From NCBI GenBank assembly GCA_001689405.1, contig LUJO01000042.1, positions 62,001 through 126,000 of the forward strand: a DNA stretch of 64,000 nt. The letters are read 5' to 3'. Source of the DNA: Candidatus Homeothermus arabinoxylanisolvens (lineage in GTDB: Bacteria; Bacteroidota; Bacteroidia; Bacteroidales; Muribaculaceae). The notes beneath the pieces were generated by a model that worked only from the letters and a program-made list of their open reading frames with translations, did no database searches and was not told the origin of the DNA. Positions within the stretch are counted from its first letter, which is position 1. Each line of letters opens with the position of its first letter. The position numbers and the translations under genes were made by a program. Of the stretch, positions 34,516-42,406 are shown piece after piece.

Positions 34516-36514
34516 GGATATAAAGGATTTTGTAAACCGACAGCTTGACGCTTGGCCCGAAGCGGCGGCGCGTCACAAGGCTCTCGACAACGTAGCGGTA
34601 AAGCGGTTGACGGTCAACGGCACATCCATGTCGGTCATGTACAACCGTTCGCGAAGTATCAGTACGCTCGCAAACGTCGACAGCCGGTCGATAGCCGCCC
34701 GTAAATGTTTTTTATGTAGCGGCTCACGCCCGGTGGAGCAGATGTCGGTAGCAGACGGCGATTATGACATATGTGTAAATCCGTATCCGGTATTTCCGGG
34801 TCACCTCACTATAATAAACCGTTCTCATGTAAGGCAGGAGATAGCCGGACATGTGGCCGATATGGTACACTTCGCGCAGACGCTTGAAGGATATACGGTA
34901 TTTTACAACGGACCGCGATGCGGGGCTTCGGCACCTGATCACTGCCATTTTCAAGGAGTGCCTGAAGAGTACATGCCGCTTGACCGGAAGTATGCATTCA
35001 GGTGTATATACATGGTAGAGCCGGAGGACAGGATTGTATCGCAGCTGGAGGAGGCGCTTCGTGCGCTGCCTGTGACGGAAGGCGATTACGAGCCGATGGT
35101 AAACATGGCTGTACACATGCTTCCCGACGGCAATATGGAGGCTGTCATAATACCGCGCCGCGCACACCGTCCGCGCTGTTATGAACGGTTGCATGTGAGC
35201 CCCGGCGCCATTGACATGTCGGGTACATTTATAGTTACGTCAGAGGACGATTTCGCCGCGCTCGATGACGAAAAGGCCGTGGAGATACTTGAAGATGTAG
35301 CCTATATAAGCCGGCAGCCGAGTATAAGGGTCGGCATAATGTCGGCCGACGATATTAGGTACAGGCTTATCGGCGATTATCGGAAGGAGAACGACACGTT
35401 TTTCCCCGAGGACGAGACATGCCGTTTTGAACTTGAGGATGTGACCATCGGTGTCGGATTTCACTGGCAGCGCAAGGAGAAACAGGTGTTTGCGGGAGCG
35501 CTTCAGCTGCTTGACCTGCCCGACAGCCGTGTGGCCGTCAATGTCGTACCCGTTGAGGACTATCTTACAAGTGTCATATCTTCGGAAATGAGTGCCGAAG
35601 CCTCGCTCGAACTGCTGAAAGCGCATGCAGTCATATCGCGCAGCTGGGTCATGGCGCAGCTTGAGCGTAAAAAGAGCTCCTGTGCCTGCCGCGAGGCAGA
35701 CAGCCGCGATGATGAGATTGTGAAGTGGTATGACCATGATGACCACGAGCATTTCGATGTGTGTGCCGATGATCATTGCCAGCGTTATCAGGGGGTGACC
35801 CGTATAACGCGTGACGAGGCACGGCGTGCGGTAATGTCGACACGCGGGGAAGTGCTCATGGCCGACGGGAAGCTGTGCGACACGCGGTTCTCCAAATGCT
35901 GCGGCGGCGCTTTTGAGGAGTTTGAACATTGCTGGGAACCCGTACATCATAATTATCTTGAACGTGGCCGCGACCTGATGCCGGAGCAACCGTTGCCCGA
36001 CCTTCGCGATGAGGCTGTGGCACATGACTGGATCATGGGGCGTCCCGACGCTTTTTGTGCGCAAGCCGGCCCTGACACGCTCCGGCAGGTACTCAACGAT
36101 TATGACCTTGCCACTAAAGATTTTTACCGCTGGTCGGTCAGCTATACGGTTGAGGAGTTGTCGGAGCTCGTGCGTAGACGTTCGGGAATTGACTTCGGCG
36201 AGATTATGGATCTTCAGCCATTGTCGCGCGGTGTGTCGGGCCGCATAGACCGGTTGCGTATCGTAGGTACCAAAACTGTCAAGGTAGTGGGAAAGGAGCT
36301 TGAGATACGCCGGTGGCTGTCGCCTACACACCTGTACAGTTCCGCTTTTGTGCCTGTAAAGGATGCTTCCGGCTTCACGCTTTACGGAGCCGGCTGGGGA
36401 CACGGAGTGGGGCTTTGCCAGATCGGAGCGGCGGTTATGAGCGAGCAGGGATATGATTACCGTCAGATTTTAGCACATTATTTTAAAAATGCAGAACTCA
36501 AACGCATCTACTAA
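34505..36514 (+). CDS. DUF4922-SpoIID/LytB fusion protein
   Basis: A 669-residue two-part protein. The N-terminal ~300 residues are DUF4922, resembling GalT/HIT nucleotidyltransferases: CFLCSGSRPVEQ, YPVFPGHLTIIN and APDHCHFQG in place of the His-triad. The C-terminal half is a SpoIID/LytB domain: VVPVEDYLTSVISSEMSAEAS, ELLKAHAVISRSW, FSKCCGGAFEEFEHCW, and a final GAGWGHGVGLCQIGAAVMSEQGYDYRQIL. SpoIID/LytB proteins cleave glycans or stimulate amidases. No signal peptide is visible, so location is unclear. It overlaps ampG by 26 bp. Confidence 0.87.
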   Translation: MKNKDIKDFVNRQLDAWPEAAARHKALDNVAVKRLTVNGTSMSVMYNRSRSISTLANVDSRSIAARKCFLCSGSRPVEQMSVADGDYDICVNPYPVFPGHLTIINRSHVRQEIAGHVADMVHFAQTLEGYTVFYNGPRCGASAPDHCHFQGVPEEYMPLDRKYAFRCIYMVEPEDRIVSQLEEALRALPVTEGDYEPMVNMAVHMLPDGNMEAVIIPRRAHRPRCYERLHVSPGAIDMSGTFIVTSEDDFAALDDEKAVEILEDVAYISRQPSIRVGIMSADDIRYRLIGDYRKENDTFFPEDETCRFELEDVTIGVGFHWQRKEKQVFAGALQLLDLPDSRVAVNVVPVEDYLTSVISSEMSAEASLELLKAHAVISRSWVMAQLERKKSSCACREADSRDDEIVKWYDHDDHEHFDVCADDHCQRYQGVTRITRDEARRAVMSTRGEVLMADGKLCDTRFSKCCGGAFEEFEHCWEPVHHNYLERGRDLMPEQPLPDLRDEAVAHDWIMGRPDAFCAQAGPDTLRQVLNDYDLATKDFYRWSVSYTVEELSELVRRRSGIDFGEIMDLQPLSRGVSGRIDRLRIVGTKTVKVVGKELEIRRWLSPTHLYSSAFVPVKDASGFTLYGAGWGHGVGLCQIGAAVMSEQGYDYRQILAHYFKNAELKRIY

Positions 36515-37799
36515 ATGCATATCGCCGTGGGCGTGGGTCTCTACGCTGTATTTTGCGCAGGGGCTTCCCTATGTGGCGGTCATGACCATATCGGTCATAA
36601 TGTATAAACGCCTCGGCATATCGAATACCGATATAGCCCTTTATACTTCATGGCTCTATCTGCCGTGGGTCATAAAGCCGTTCTGGAGTCCGGTGGTGGA
36701 TCTGTTCGGCACCAAGCGGCGGTGGATCGTTATCATGGAGCTGTGCATAGCCGTAGGATTTGCCGGAATAGCATTTACTATACCGCTTACGTTTTTCTTT
36801 CAGGCGACACTGGCGGTATTCTGGGCGGTGGCTTTTCTGAGCGCGACCCACGACATTGCCGCCGACGGCTACTACATGCTGGCATTGTCAGAACATCAGC
36901 AGTCGTTTTATGTAGGCATACGCAGTACGTTTTACCGCATAGCCACGATAGTGGGGCAGGGTGTGCTCGTCATGCTTGCCGGTTATATTGAAAACCGCAA
37001 TAACGTTCAGGCCCCCGGGGAGAGTATGGACTACACCCCGATTGCTTGGATGACGGTAATGGCTGTCTTGTCGGTGTTTTTTCTGGCTGTCACCGTATAT
37101 CATTGGTGGATACTGCCCCGTCCGGCGTCGGATCATGCCGCCGTCGAGGTGACGTGGCGCGATACCGGGCGCGAGTTTATAAACACGTTTGTGTCGTTTT
37201 TCAAAAAGCCGCGTATCGGTATAGCCATAGCCTTCATGTTGCTCTACCGCTTTCCTGAAGCACAGTTGGTAAAGATGATAAATCCGTTTTTGCTTGACGG
37301 TCGTGAGCTGGGCGGACTCGGACTCTCTACTGCCGAGGTGGGCCTTGTCTACGGCACGGTAGGCATACTCGGACTTACTGCCGGGGGCATAATAGGCGGT
37401 ATAGTGGCCGCCCGCGGAGGTCTGCGACGCTGGCTTCAGCCGATGGCATGGAGCATATCGCTCACATGCGGTACATTTCTTTATTTGGCGATGGTGCAGC
37501 CGACCGATCTGTTGTCGATAAACATATGTGTGTTTGTCGAGCAGTTTGGTTATGGATTCGGATTTACGGCCTACATGCTTTATCTGATATATTTCAGCGA
37601 CGGGCCTTTCCGCACGGCACACTATGCGATATGCACCGGGTTCATGGCTCTCGGCATGATGCTCCCCGGAATGGCGGCCGGATGGCTTCAGGAGCAGATG
37701 GGATATACCGGATTCTTCTGGTGGATAATGGGTTGCTGTTGTGTCACCATAGCCGTCACCGCTTTTATAAAAGTCCCGGCGACCTTCGGCCGCAAATAA
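36489..37799 (+). CDS. ampG: AmpG-like MFS permease (muropeptide importer)
   Basis: A 436-residue major-facilitator protein with about 12 membrane segments. The N-terminal YFAQGLPYVAVMTISVIMYK, the region YLPWVIKPFWSPVVDLFG, and ATHDIAADGYYM resemble AmpG, which imports GlcNAc-anhydroMurNAc peptides. Its translational overlap with the SpoIID/LytB gene and the presence of AmgK/MurU 9 kb upstream support a cell-wall recycling role. The exact substrate remains inferred. Confidence 0.85.
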   Translation: MQNSNASTKCISPWAWVSTLYFAQGLPYVAVMTISVIMYKRLGISNTDIALYTSWLYLPWVIKPFWSPVVDLFGTKRRWIVIMELCIAVGFAGIAFTIPLTFFFQATLAVFWAVAFLSATHDIAADGYYMLALSEHQQSFYVGIRSTFYRIATIVGQGVLVMLAGYIENRNNVQAPGESMDYTPIAWMTVMAVLSVFFLAVTVYHWWILPRPASDHAAVEVTWRDTGREFINTFVSFFKKPRIGIAIAFMLLYRFPEAQLVKMINPFLLDGRELGGLGLSTAEVGLVYGTVGILGLTAGGIIGGIVAARGGLRRWLQPMAWSISLTCGTFLYLAMVQPTDLLSINICVFVEQFGYGFGFTAYMLYLIYFSDGPFRTAHYAICTGFMALGMMLPGMAAGWLQEQMGYTGFFWWIMGCCCVTIAVTAFIKVPATFGRK

Positions 37800-37852
37800 A
37801 AAACGGTTGAATAAATTTGACCGGGTCTATTGATTTGAAATGTAAATTGTTG

Positions 37853-37860
37853 TAATTTTG
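37853..37860 (+). promoter_or_regulatory. -7 promoter box in the ampG/lipoprotein spacer
   Basis: TAATTTTG matches TAnnTTTG. A TTTG at 37834-37837 is only 15 bp away, shorter than usual. A transcript from here would include the structured region to 38117 before the lipoprotein gene at 38177. Confidence 0.4.
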
Positions 37861-37997
37861 TGACTGAAAATAGGGCTGAAAAGTCAGTCCGGTTAAATGG
37901 AAAGGTGTTATTTGAATTATCTTCTGTGATAAATTCTCGCAAAATTTAGCATACAGAGATTAAGATAAATGCAAATAGCACCTGCATTGTCGGCTTA

Positions 37998-38117
37998 TAC
38001 CTACCCCTCACGGGGTATCTATATCGCTCAAACAGTGTGGGGCTATTGTTTTATCAATCTTTGGGCGATGCGAGAAGCCTGTCACAGGATAAAGCGAGTA
38101 CAGTCCCACACCTTTTG
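37998..38117 (+). ncRNA. Candidate structured RNA in a 377-bp gene-free spacer
   Basis: TACCCC/GGGGTA (38002-38017) forms a short hairpin. Then GTGTGGGGCT (38035-38044) pairs with AGTCCCACAC (38102-38111) over 10 bp with one G-U. Inside, TTTATC (38050-38055) pairs with GATAAA (38088-38093), with a hairpin CCTG-TCA-CAGG (38078-38088) and an asymmetric bubble. The outer stem is followed by CTTTTG. The long, bubble-containing rod is reminiscent of 6S-type RNA, but I cannot identify it. Nothing else is recognised from 37861 to 37997. Confidence 0.35.
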
Positions 38118-38176
38118 TATATAAAACGGTTATTAATCGTTTCATCGGGATTGGGAAACACAAATTCTGTTTTATA

Positions 38177-38632
38177 ATGAAACACAAACTTTTACATGTG
38201 AAATCATTGGTGGCTGTCGCTCTGTGTGCAATTATGTCACTGTCTTTTGTCGGCTGCAGCGATGATGACGATGAAGAAGCAGGCGATGAACTGAAATCTA
38301 TTATTGTCGGTACGTGGGCCCAAGATGGCGATAATGACATTCTGGTTGTCAATGCCAACGGTACCGGAGTTATCTATGACTCTCCGGAACTGTATGAACA
38401 AAAGAAAGACGGGGCTTCCTTTACTTGGACATACAAGGACGGTTGGATTAAGGCCGGGATATCCGGTGTTCAGGAAGAAGAGTTAAGGGCAAAGTCTGTA
38501 ACGAAGAACAAAATAGTATGGCAGAGGTATGCCATTGCGTCAGAAGACTATGATCCGTCGGAAGATGAATGGGACGGTCATGATGCCTTCGGCTATTATG
38601 ATTATTGGACGTGGGAGCGCTACAATAAGTAA
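38177..38632 (+). CDS. Small lipocalin-like lipoprotein
   Basis: A 151-residue exported protein with signal MKHKLLHVKSLVAVALCAIM and a lipobox (FVGC) followed by an Asp-rich export-type stretch (SDDDDEEAGDE), a pattern often seen on surface lipoproteins of Bacteroidota. The mature part IIVGTWAQDGDNDILVVNANG looks like the beginning of a lipocalin-like fold (GTW motif). No function assigned. Confidence 0.72.
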   Translation: MKHKLLHVKSLVAVALCAIMSLSFVGCSDDDDEEAGDELKSIIVGTWAQDGDNDILVVNANGTGVIYDSPELYEQKKDGASFTWTYKDGWIKAGISGVQEEELRAKSVTKNKIVWQRYAIASEDYDPSEDEWDGHDAFGYYDYWTWERYNK

Positions 38633-38663
38633 ATATACAGAGATATTACATGATAAACGACAT

Positions 38664-38691
38664 GAGGCCGCACCTTGCATGGCGCGGCCTC
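38664..38691. terminator. Bidirectional terminator hairpin
   Basis: GAGGCCGC (38664-38671) and GCGGCCTC (38684-38691) pair perfectly, extended by outer ATGA/TCAT. It lies between two convergent genes and could serve both. Confidence 0.55.
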
Positions 38692-38731
38692 TGTCATTGT
38701 ATCTGAGTGTCGTTGTTATGTCTGCTCCGGG

Positions 38732-39604
38732 TCAGCGGTTGACATCCACTTTTTTCAGAATTATTATAGGCTGGTCGTTTTTATCTGACATAATCACCGT
38801 GTCGTTTTTACCTTTCTTAGCATACTCTACACTTTCGAGAGCCACGAGAAGGGCGGTCTCTGCCTTCATGTTGGCTTCAGGGCACATCATGCGTGTGGTG
38901 GCTATGTCAAGAAACTGGATCGAGTTGGACTTGTCGGGATTTATCGACAGCGATCCGTTCATGATGTTGCAGCCCGAATTGCCGTGCAGTTTCTGCTCCT
39001 GAATGTCGATTACCATCTCCATGTCAGGATTGTTGTACTCCTTGCCGTTGATTGACTTTACCTCCCAAGTGCCGTTGAGGAAGTCCATGTTGTGTTTGCG
39101 CAGTGTCATGACCGTGACGCCGTTGCTGTTTTTTAAATCAAGATAAAACTCGTGCCCTTTCTTGACTAATGAATAGCTGCGTACCGCGTCAAGTCCTTTG
39201 TTTATGGCCTGCTCGAATTTAGCGTCAGGACATGCCATCATCGTGGATATGACGTTGGATATCTTCAGTGACGTGCCCGATGGGGTGGCGAAGTCGCCGT
39301 TGATTATGTTGCAGCCGTTGGAGCCGTATATACGATGGTCATCCATGCTGAAATTTATGTAGGGTCGATTTTCACCGGTGACTTTATTGCCTCCGACCGT
39401 GTATATGGTCCATTCTCCTCCGAGATTCTCAACCGGGACAGAAGCCTGCGATCCTGTGCTTACGGGACTTTTAACGGTTTCGGTCTTGGGAGCTGTGGTG
39501 TTTGCCGTACTTTTGTTTTTGTTGAATACACTGCATGATGTCGAAAAAGCCGTTGCTATGGCCAAGCATGCGATGATATTTAAGGATTTAATGTTCATCT
39601 TCAT
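38732..39604 (-). CDS. Double META-domain lipoprotein (HslJ-like)
   Basis: A 290-residue lipoprotein with signal ending in the lipobox STSCS. It holds two META/HslJ-type domains. The first is GGEWTIYTVGG...IYGSNGCNIINGDF with STMMACPDAKFE (residues ~65-165). The second is NGTWEVKSINGKEY...LHGNSGCNIMNGSL with ATTRMMCPEANMK (residues ~175-285). The two repeat the same core, indicating internal duplication. META domains are linked to envelope stress in other bacteria; the role here is unknown. Confidence 0.87.
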   Translation of the reverse strand: MKMNIKSLNIIACLAIATAFSTSCSVFNKNKSTANTTAPKTETVKSPVSTGSQASVPVENLGGEWTIYTVGGNKVTGENRPYINFSMDDHRIYGSNGCNIINGDFATPSGTSLKISNVISTMMACPDAKFEQAINKGLDAVRSYSLVKKGHEFYLDLKNSNGVTVMTLRKHNMDFLNGTWEVKSINGKEYNNPDMEMVIDIQEQKLHGNSGCNIMNGSLSINPDKSNSIQFLDIATTRMMCPEANMKAETALLVALESVEYAKKGKNDTVIMSDKNDQPIIILKKVDVNR

Positions 39605-39668
39605 AATTACGTAGGTTTAATTGTGATATAATACATATATAATAGTGACACTTCAGAGTATGGAAAGT

Positions 39669-40457
39669 TTAGTTGATACTCTGATATTTTGTATCCGGAA
39701 CCGATATTTCAAGGTTGTCATAAGCGAGTTTTACTCCGTCGGGGAGTGTCGGCCCGACTTCGGAGGATAGACCCAGCTTGTCGGCGATATGGGTAAGATA
39801 GGCCACGCGCGGACGTATGCGCCCTATGGCATCGAGGGCCTGTTCGAGATTCATGTGCGACAGATGCTCTTCCTTGCGCAAAGCATTTATGACAAGTGTG
39901 TCCACTCCTTCAAGCAGTTCAAAGGTGGTGTCGGGTATATGTTTCGCGTCGGTTATGTAGGCAAAATCGCCGATGCGGAAGCCGTATATGGGCAGACGGT
40001 AGTGTATGACGGGAAGCGGCGTTATGTCGATGTCGCCGATGCGGAAGCTCCTGTCGTCAATGACATGTATATTGAATATCGGCACTCCGGGGTAGGGGTG
40101 CTTTTTAAAGCAGTACGGCACGCGTGCGTGCAGATCGCGGGCCACATCCTCGCGGCAATACAGGTCGAAGCCGTCAGTGACGCGGCAATATGGACGAAGG
40201 TCATCGATGCCGCCCACATGGTCGTAGTGGCTGTGGGTGAGCAGGGCGGCGTCTATAGGCGGCGCGCCTGCCGATATTATCTGCGAACGGAAGTCGGGGC
40301 CGCAGTCAATAAGCAGATTTTTGCCGTTCACAGTCAGCAGTACCGATGCCCTAAGCCGTTTGTCGTGAAGGTCGGTCGACGTACATACCGGACATGTACA
40401 TCCTATCTGCGGTACTCCGGTCGAAGTGCCGGTGCCCAGAAAACGTACTTTTATCAT
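39669..40457 (-). CDS. MBL-fold metallo-hydrolase (PhnP-like)
   Basis: A 262-residue metallo-beta-lactamase-fold hydrolase, closest in layout to PhnP/YycJ-type phosphodiesterases. The metal-binding motif LTHSHYDHVGGIDDL is near residue 75, and VIHYRLPIYGFRIGDFAYITDAKHI gives another His and Asp. An early Cys cluster (QIGCTCPVCTS) could bind zinc, as in PhnP. It overlaps murB by 4 bp. Substrate is not known. Confidence 0.87.
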   Translation of the reverse strand: MIKVRFLGTGTSTGVPQIGCTCPVCTSTDLHDKRLRASVLLTVNGKNLLIDCGPDFRSQIISAGAPPIDAALLTHSHYDHVGGIDDLRPYCRVTDGFDLYCREDVARDLHARVPYCFKKHPYPGVPIFNIHVIDDRSFRIGDIDITPLPVIHYRLPIYGFRIGDFAYITDAKHIPDTTFELLEGVDTLVINALRKEEHLSHMNLEQALDAIGRIRPRVAYLTHIADKLGLSSEVGPTLPDGVKLAYDNLEISVPDTKYQSIN

Positions 40458-41464
40458 AAGCCGATTATGTTAACTTCCGGAGATAATATTATGCCGAATT
40501 TATCCGATACCACCTCTTGTACATGGCGGTACAGAGTCACCACATCATCGGCGGTGGCCTCTCCGGTGTTTACTATGACAAGACACTGGCGCGGGTATAC
40601 CTGTGCTCCTCCCGAGGTGACACCTTTCAGCCCGGCCCTCTCTATAAGCCATCCTGCCGGTACCTTGACCATGCCTTCGCCTGCGGGGTAGCTCGGTATA
40701 TCGGCATAACGCTCTTTTATAATGTTGAAGTGCTCACGTGTTATGACAGGATTCTTAAAAAATGAACCGGCACTGCCTATGCTTTCCGGGTCGGGAAGTT
40801 TTGACCTGCGTATATCTATTATACGCTCGCGCACTTTTCTTAGTGACAAGTCGGAATCGTTCTCCAGTTCTTTCAACGGCCCGTATTCGAGATTGTATCT
40901 TTCTTTACGCGATAACCTGTAGGTGACATCAAGTACTACGTAGCGTGACGGAAACTTCTTGAACATGCTGTCGCGGTATCCGTAGCCGCACTCAGCCACA
41001 TCAAGCAGTTTTTCCTGCCGGTCGACGGTATCGTATACGTGTACTGTCGAGATTATGTCTTTAGCCTCGGTGCCGTATGCTCCTACATTCTGAACGGCGG
41101 AAGCGCCTGCCTCGCCGGGAATGTAAGACAGATTTTCAGCTCCGTAGAGGCCGTTGTCAACGCAAAATCTCACAAAATCATCCCATACTACACCTGCATC
41201 GGCTCTTACCGACACTGCATCGCCGTCCGTATCAAGCAGGGTTATGTCGCGTGATACCGGCCTTATTATGACTCCTTCGTAGGGCTTTACGAAAAGCAGG
41301 TTGCTGCCGCCGCCCATAAACATGCGAGGCATACCCTGCACCTCCGGAGCTTCGAGCAGGGCATGGAGTTGTTCGATGTTGTCAAATTCACCATACCATC
41401 TTGTCTGCGCCGGCACATGGAAGGTGGTTATCGCGGTAAGGTCAAAATCACGTGATAGCTTCAT
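40454..41464 (-). CDS. murB: UDP-N-acetylenolpyruvoylglucosamine reductase
   Basis: A 336-residue FAD-dependent MurB, the second dedicated enzyme of peptidoglycan precursor synthesis (NADPH-dependent reduction to UDP-MurNAc). The FAD-binding block is GGGSNLLF near residue 50. Typical family stretches are LSYIPGEAGASAVQNVGAYG near 130, FKKFPSRYVVLDVTY, and IGSAGSFFKNPV near 230 with the proton-donating Ser. It overlaps the downstream MBL hydrolase by 4 bp. Confidence 0.95.
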   Translation of the reverse strand: MKLSRDFDLTAITTFHVPAQTRWYGEFDNIEQLHALLEAPEVQGMPRMFMGGGSNLLFVKPYEGVIIRPVSRDITLLDTDGDAVSVRADAGVVWDDFVRFCVDNGLYGAENLSYIPGEAGASAVQNVGAYGTEAKDIISTVHVYDTVDRQEKLLDVAECGYGYRDSMFKKFPSRYVVLDVTYRLSRKERYNLEYGPLKELENDSDLSLRKVRERIIDIRRSKLPDPESIGSAGSFFKNPVITREHFNIIKERYADIPSYPAGEGMVKVPAGWLIERAGLKGVTSGGAQVYPRQCLVIVNTGEATADDVVTLYRHVQEVVSDKFGIILSPEVNIIGL

Positions 41465-41479
41465 ATCGTCAGGTTGGGA

Positions 41480-42406
41480 TTATCGTCTGAAACTTTGCAA
41501 AAGGCCGTCGTCAAATATCAGGTACACTCCGTTTTCGTACATCCACAGCTCCTGAAGTGAGCTGATGGCCGCACGCCGGTCAATCGACGAGGGCGCTCCG
41601 AGCGACAGTCTGCACTCCTCGCGGGTCATGTAGGGGGCCACTTTACCGTGTATTATGCGCTCCCACGTCTCCTCGGTTATGGCCGGATATCGCAAGTGCG
41701 GGTCGGTAAGGCTGAACAATGCGGCGAAATTGCGGGTAGACCGGGAGCTGTCGCCTACCGACATGTATATATAAGCCGTGTCATCATACGGGCTGCCGAC
41801 TGAAAATTTGAGTCGCACGGGATATACGACATTGCCGGGGGTGACCTCCTCTATTGTGACGGGGATGAATTTTAAGCCGTTGCGGGCATCACCGTTCTCG
41901 TTGTACCATATAGGTGTCTTGATGTAAAAGGTCTTGCCGGTAAGAGCCTCTCTTGTGGCGTCGACAATCGATGTCTCGATTGTAAAGGGTATCTCCACTC
42001 TTTTGCGCTGTTGGAGCTCCTCGGGCGAAGCTCCCGATTTATACACGATTTCCTGTCCGTTTTCTTTCAGGAAAACTATCTCGGTATCTATCGAGCCTGT
42101 AAGCGAGGTCACCGGCCTGTAGCTGCTGAACGCTATGTACTCACCTGCTTTGGGAGCAGGGGTGGCCGACGGTTCAAGTGTGAGGCTGATCTTGTCGTCA
42201 GTGACATAAAAGAGCTTTCCCGGCTGCCATGACTCAAGTGGACGGTATGTGACGTCGTTTAAGTAACGGTCCTCGGGAGTCTGCACGGCACGTTCTTTTT
42301 TTACATCATTGGCCGTAATTTTAGGAGTGCTCTCGATGCCGGTAAAGCAACCGGTCATCAAGAGCACTGTCGATATAGTAGTTATAGTTGCGGCTAAGCG
42401 CTTCAT
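41480..42406 (-). CDS. Hypothetical lipoprotein with SmpA/OmlA-like C-terminus
   Basis: A 308-residue exported lipoprotein (MKRLAATITTISTVLLMTGC lipobox). The bulk is beta-rich with no recognised domain. The last 55 residues, YMTREECRLSLGAPSSIDR then LQELWMYENGVYLIFDDGLLQ, resemble the SmpA/BamE-like small lipoprotein domain (MTxEEvxxlLGxPxxxxR...W.Y). Its start codon is immediately adjacent to the prolyl oligopeptidase stop. A role in envelope assembly is only a guess. Confidence 0.7.
   Translation of the reverse strand: MKRLAATITTISTVLLMTGCFTGIESTPKITANDVKKERAVQTPEDRYLNDVTYRPLESWQPGKLFYVTDDKISLTLEPSATPAPKAGEYIAFSSYRPVTSLTGSIDTEIVFLKENGQEIVYKSGASPEELQQRKRVEIPFTIETSIVDATREALTGKTFYIKTPIWYNENGDARNGLKFIPVTIEEVTPGNVVYPVRLKFSVGSPYDDTAYIYMSVGDSSRSTRNFAALFSLTDPHLRYPAITEETWERIIHGKVAPYMTREECRLSLGAPSSIDRRAAISSLQELWMYENGVYLIFDDGLLQSFRR

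Noticed and set aside
37998..38117. Firm identification as 6S RNA
   Set aside because: General shape only; no diagnostic sequence recalled and no conservation data, so left as a candidate.
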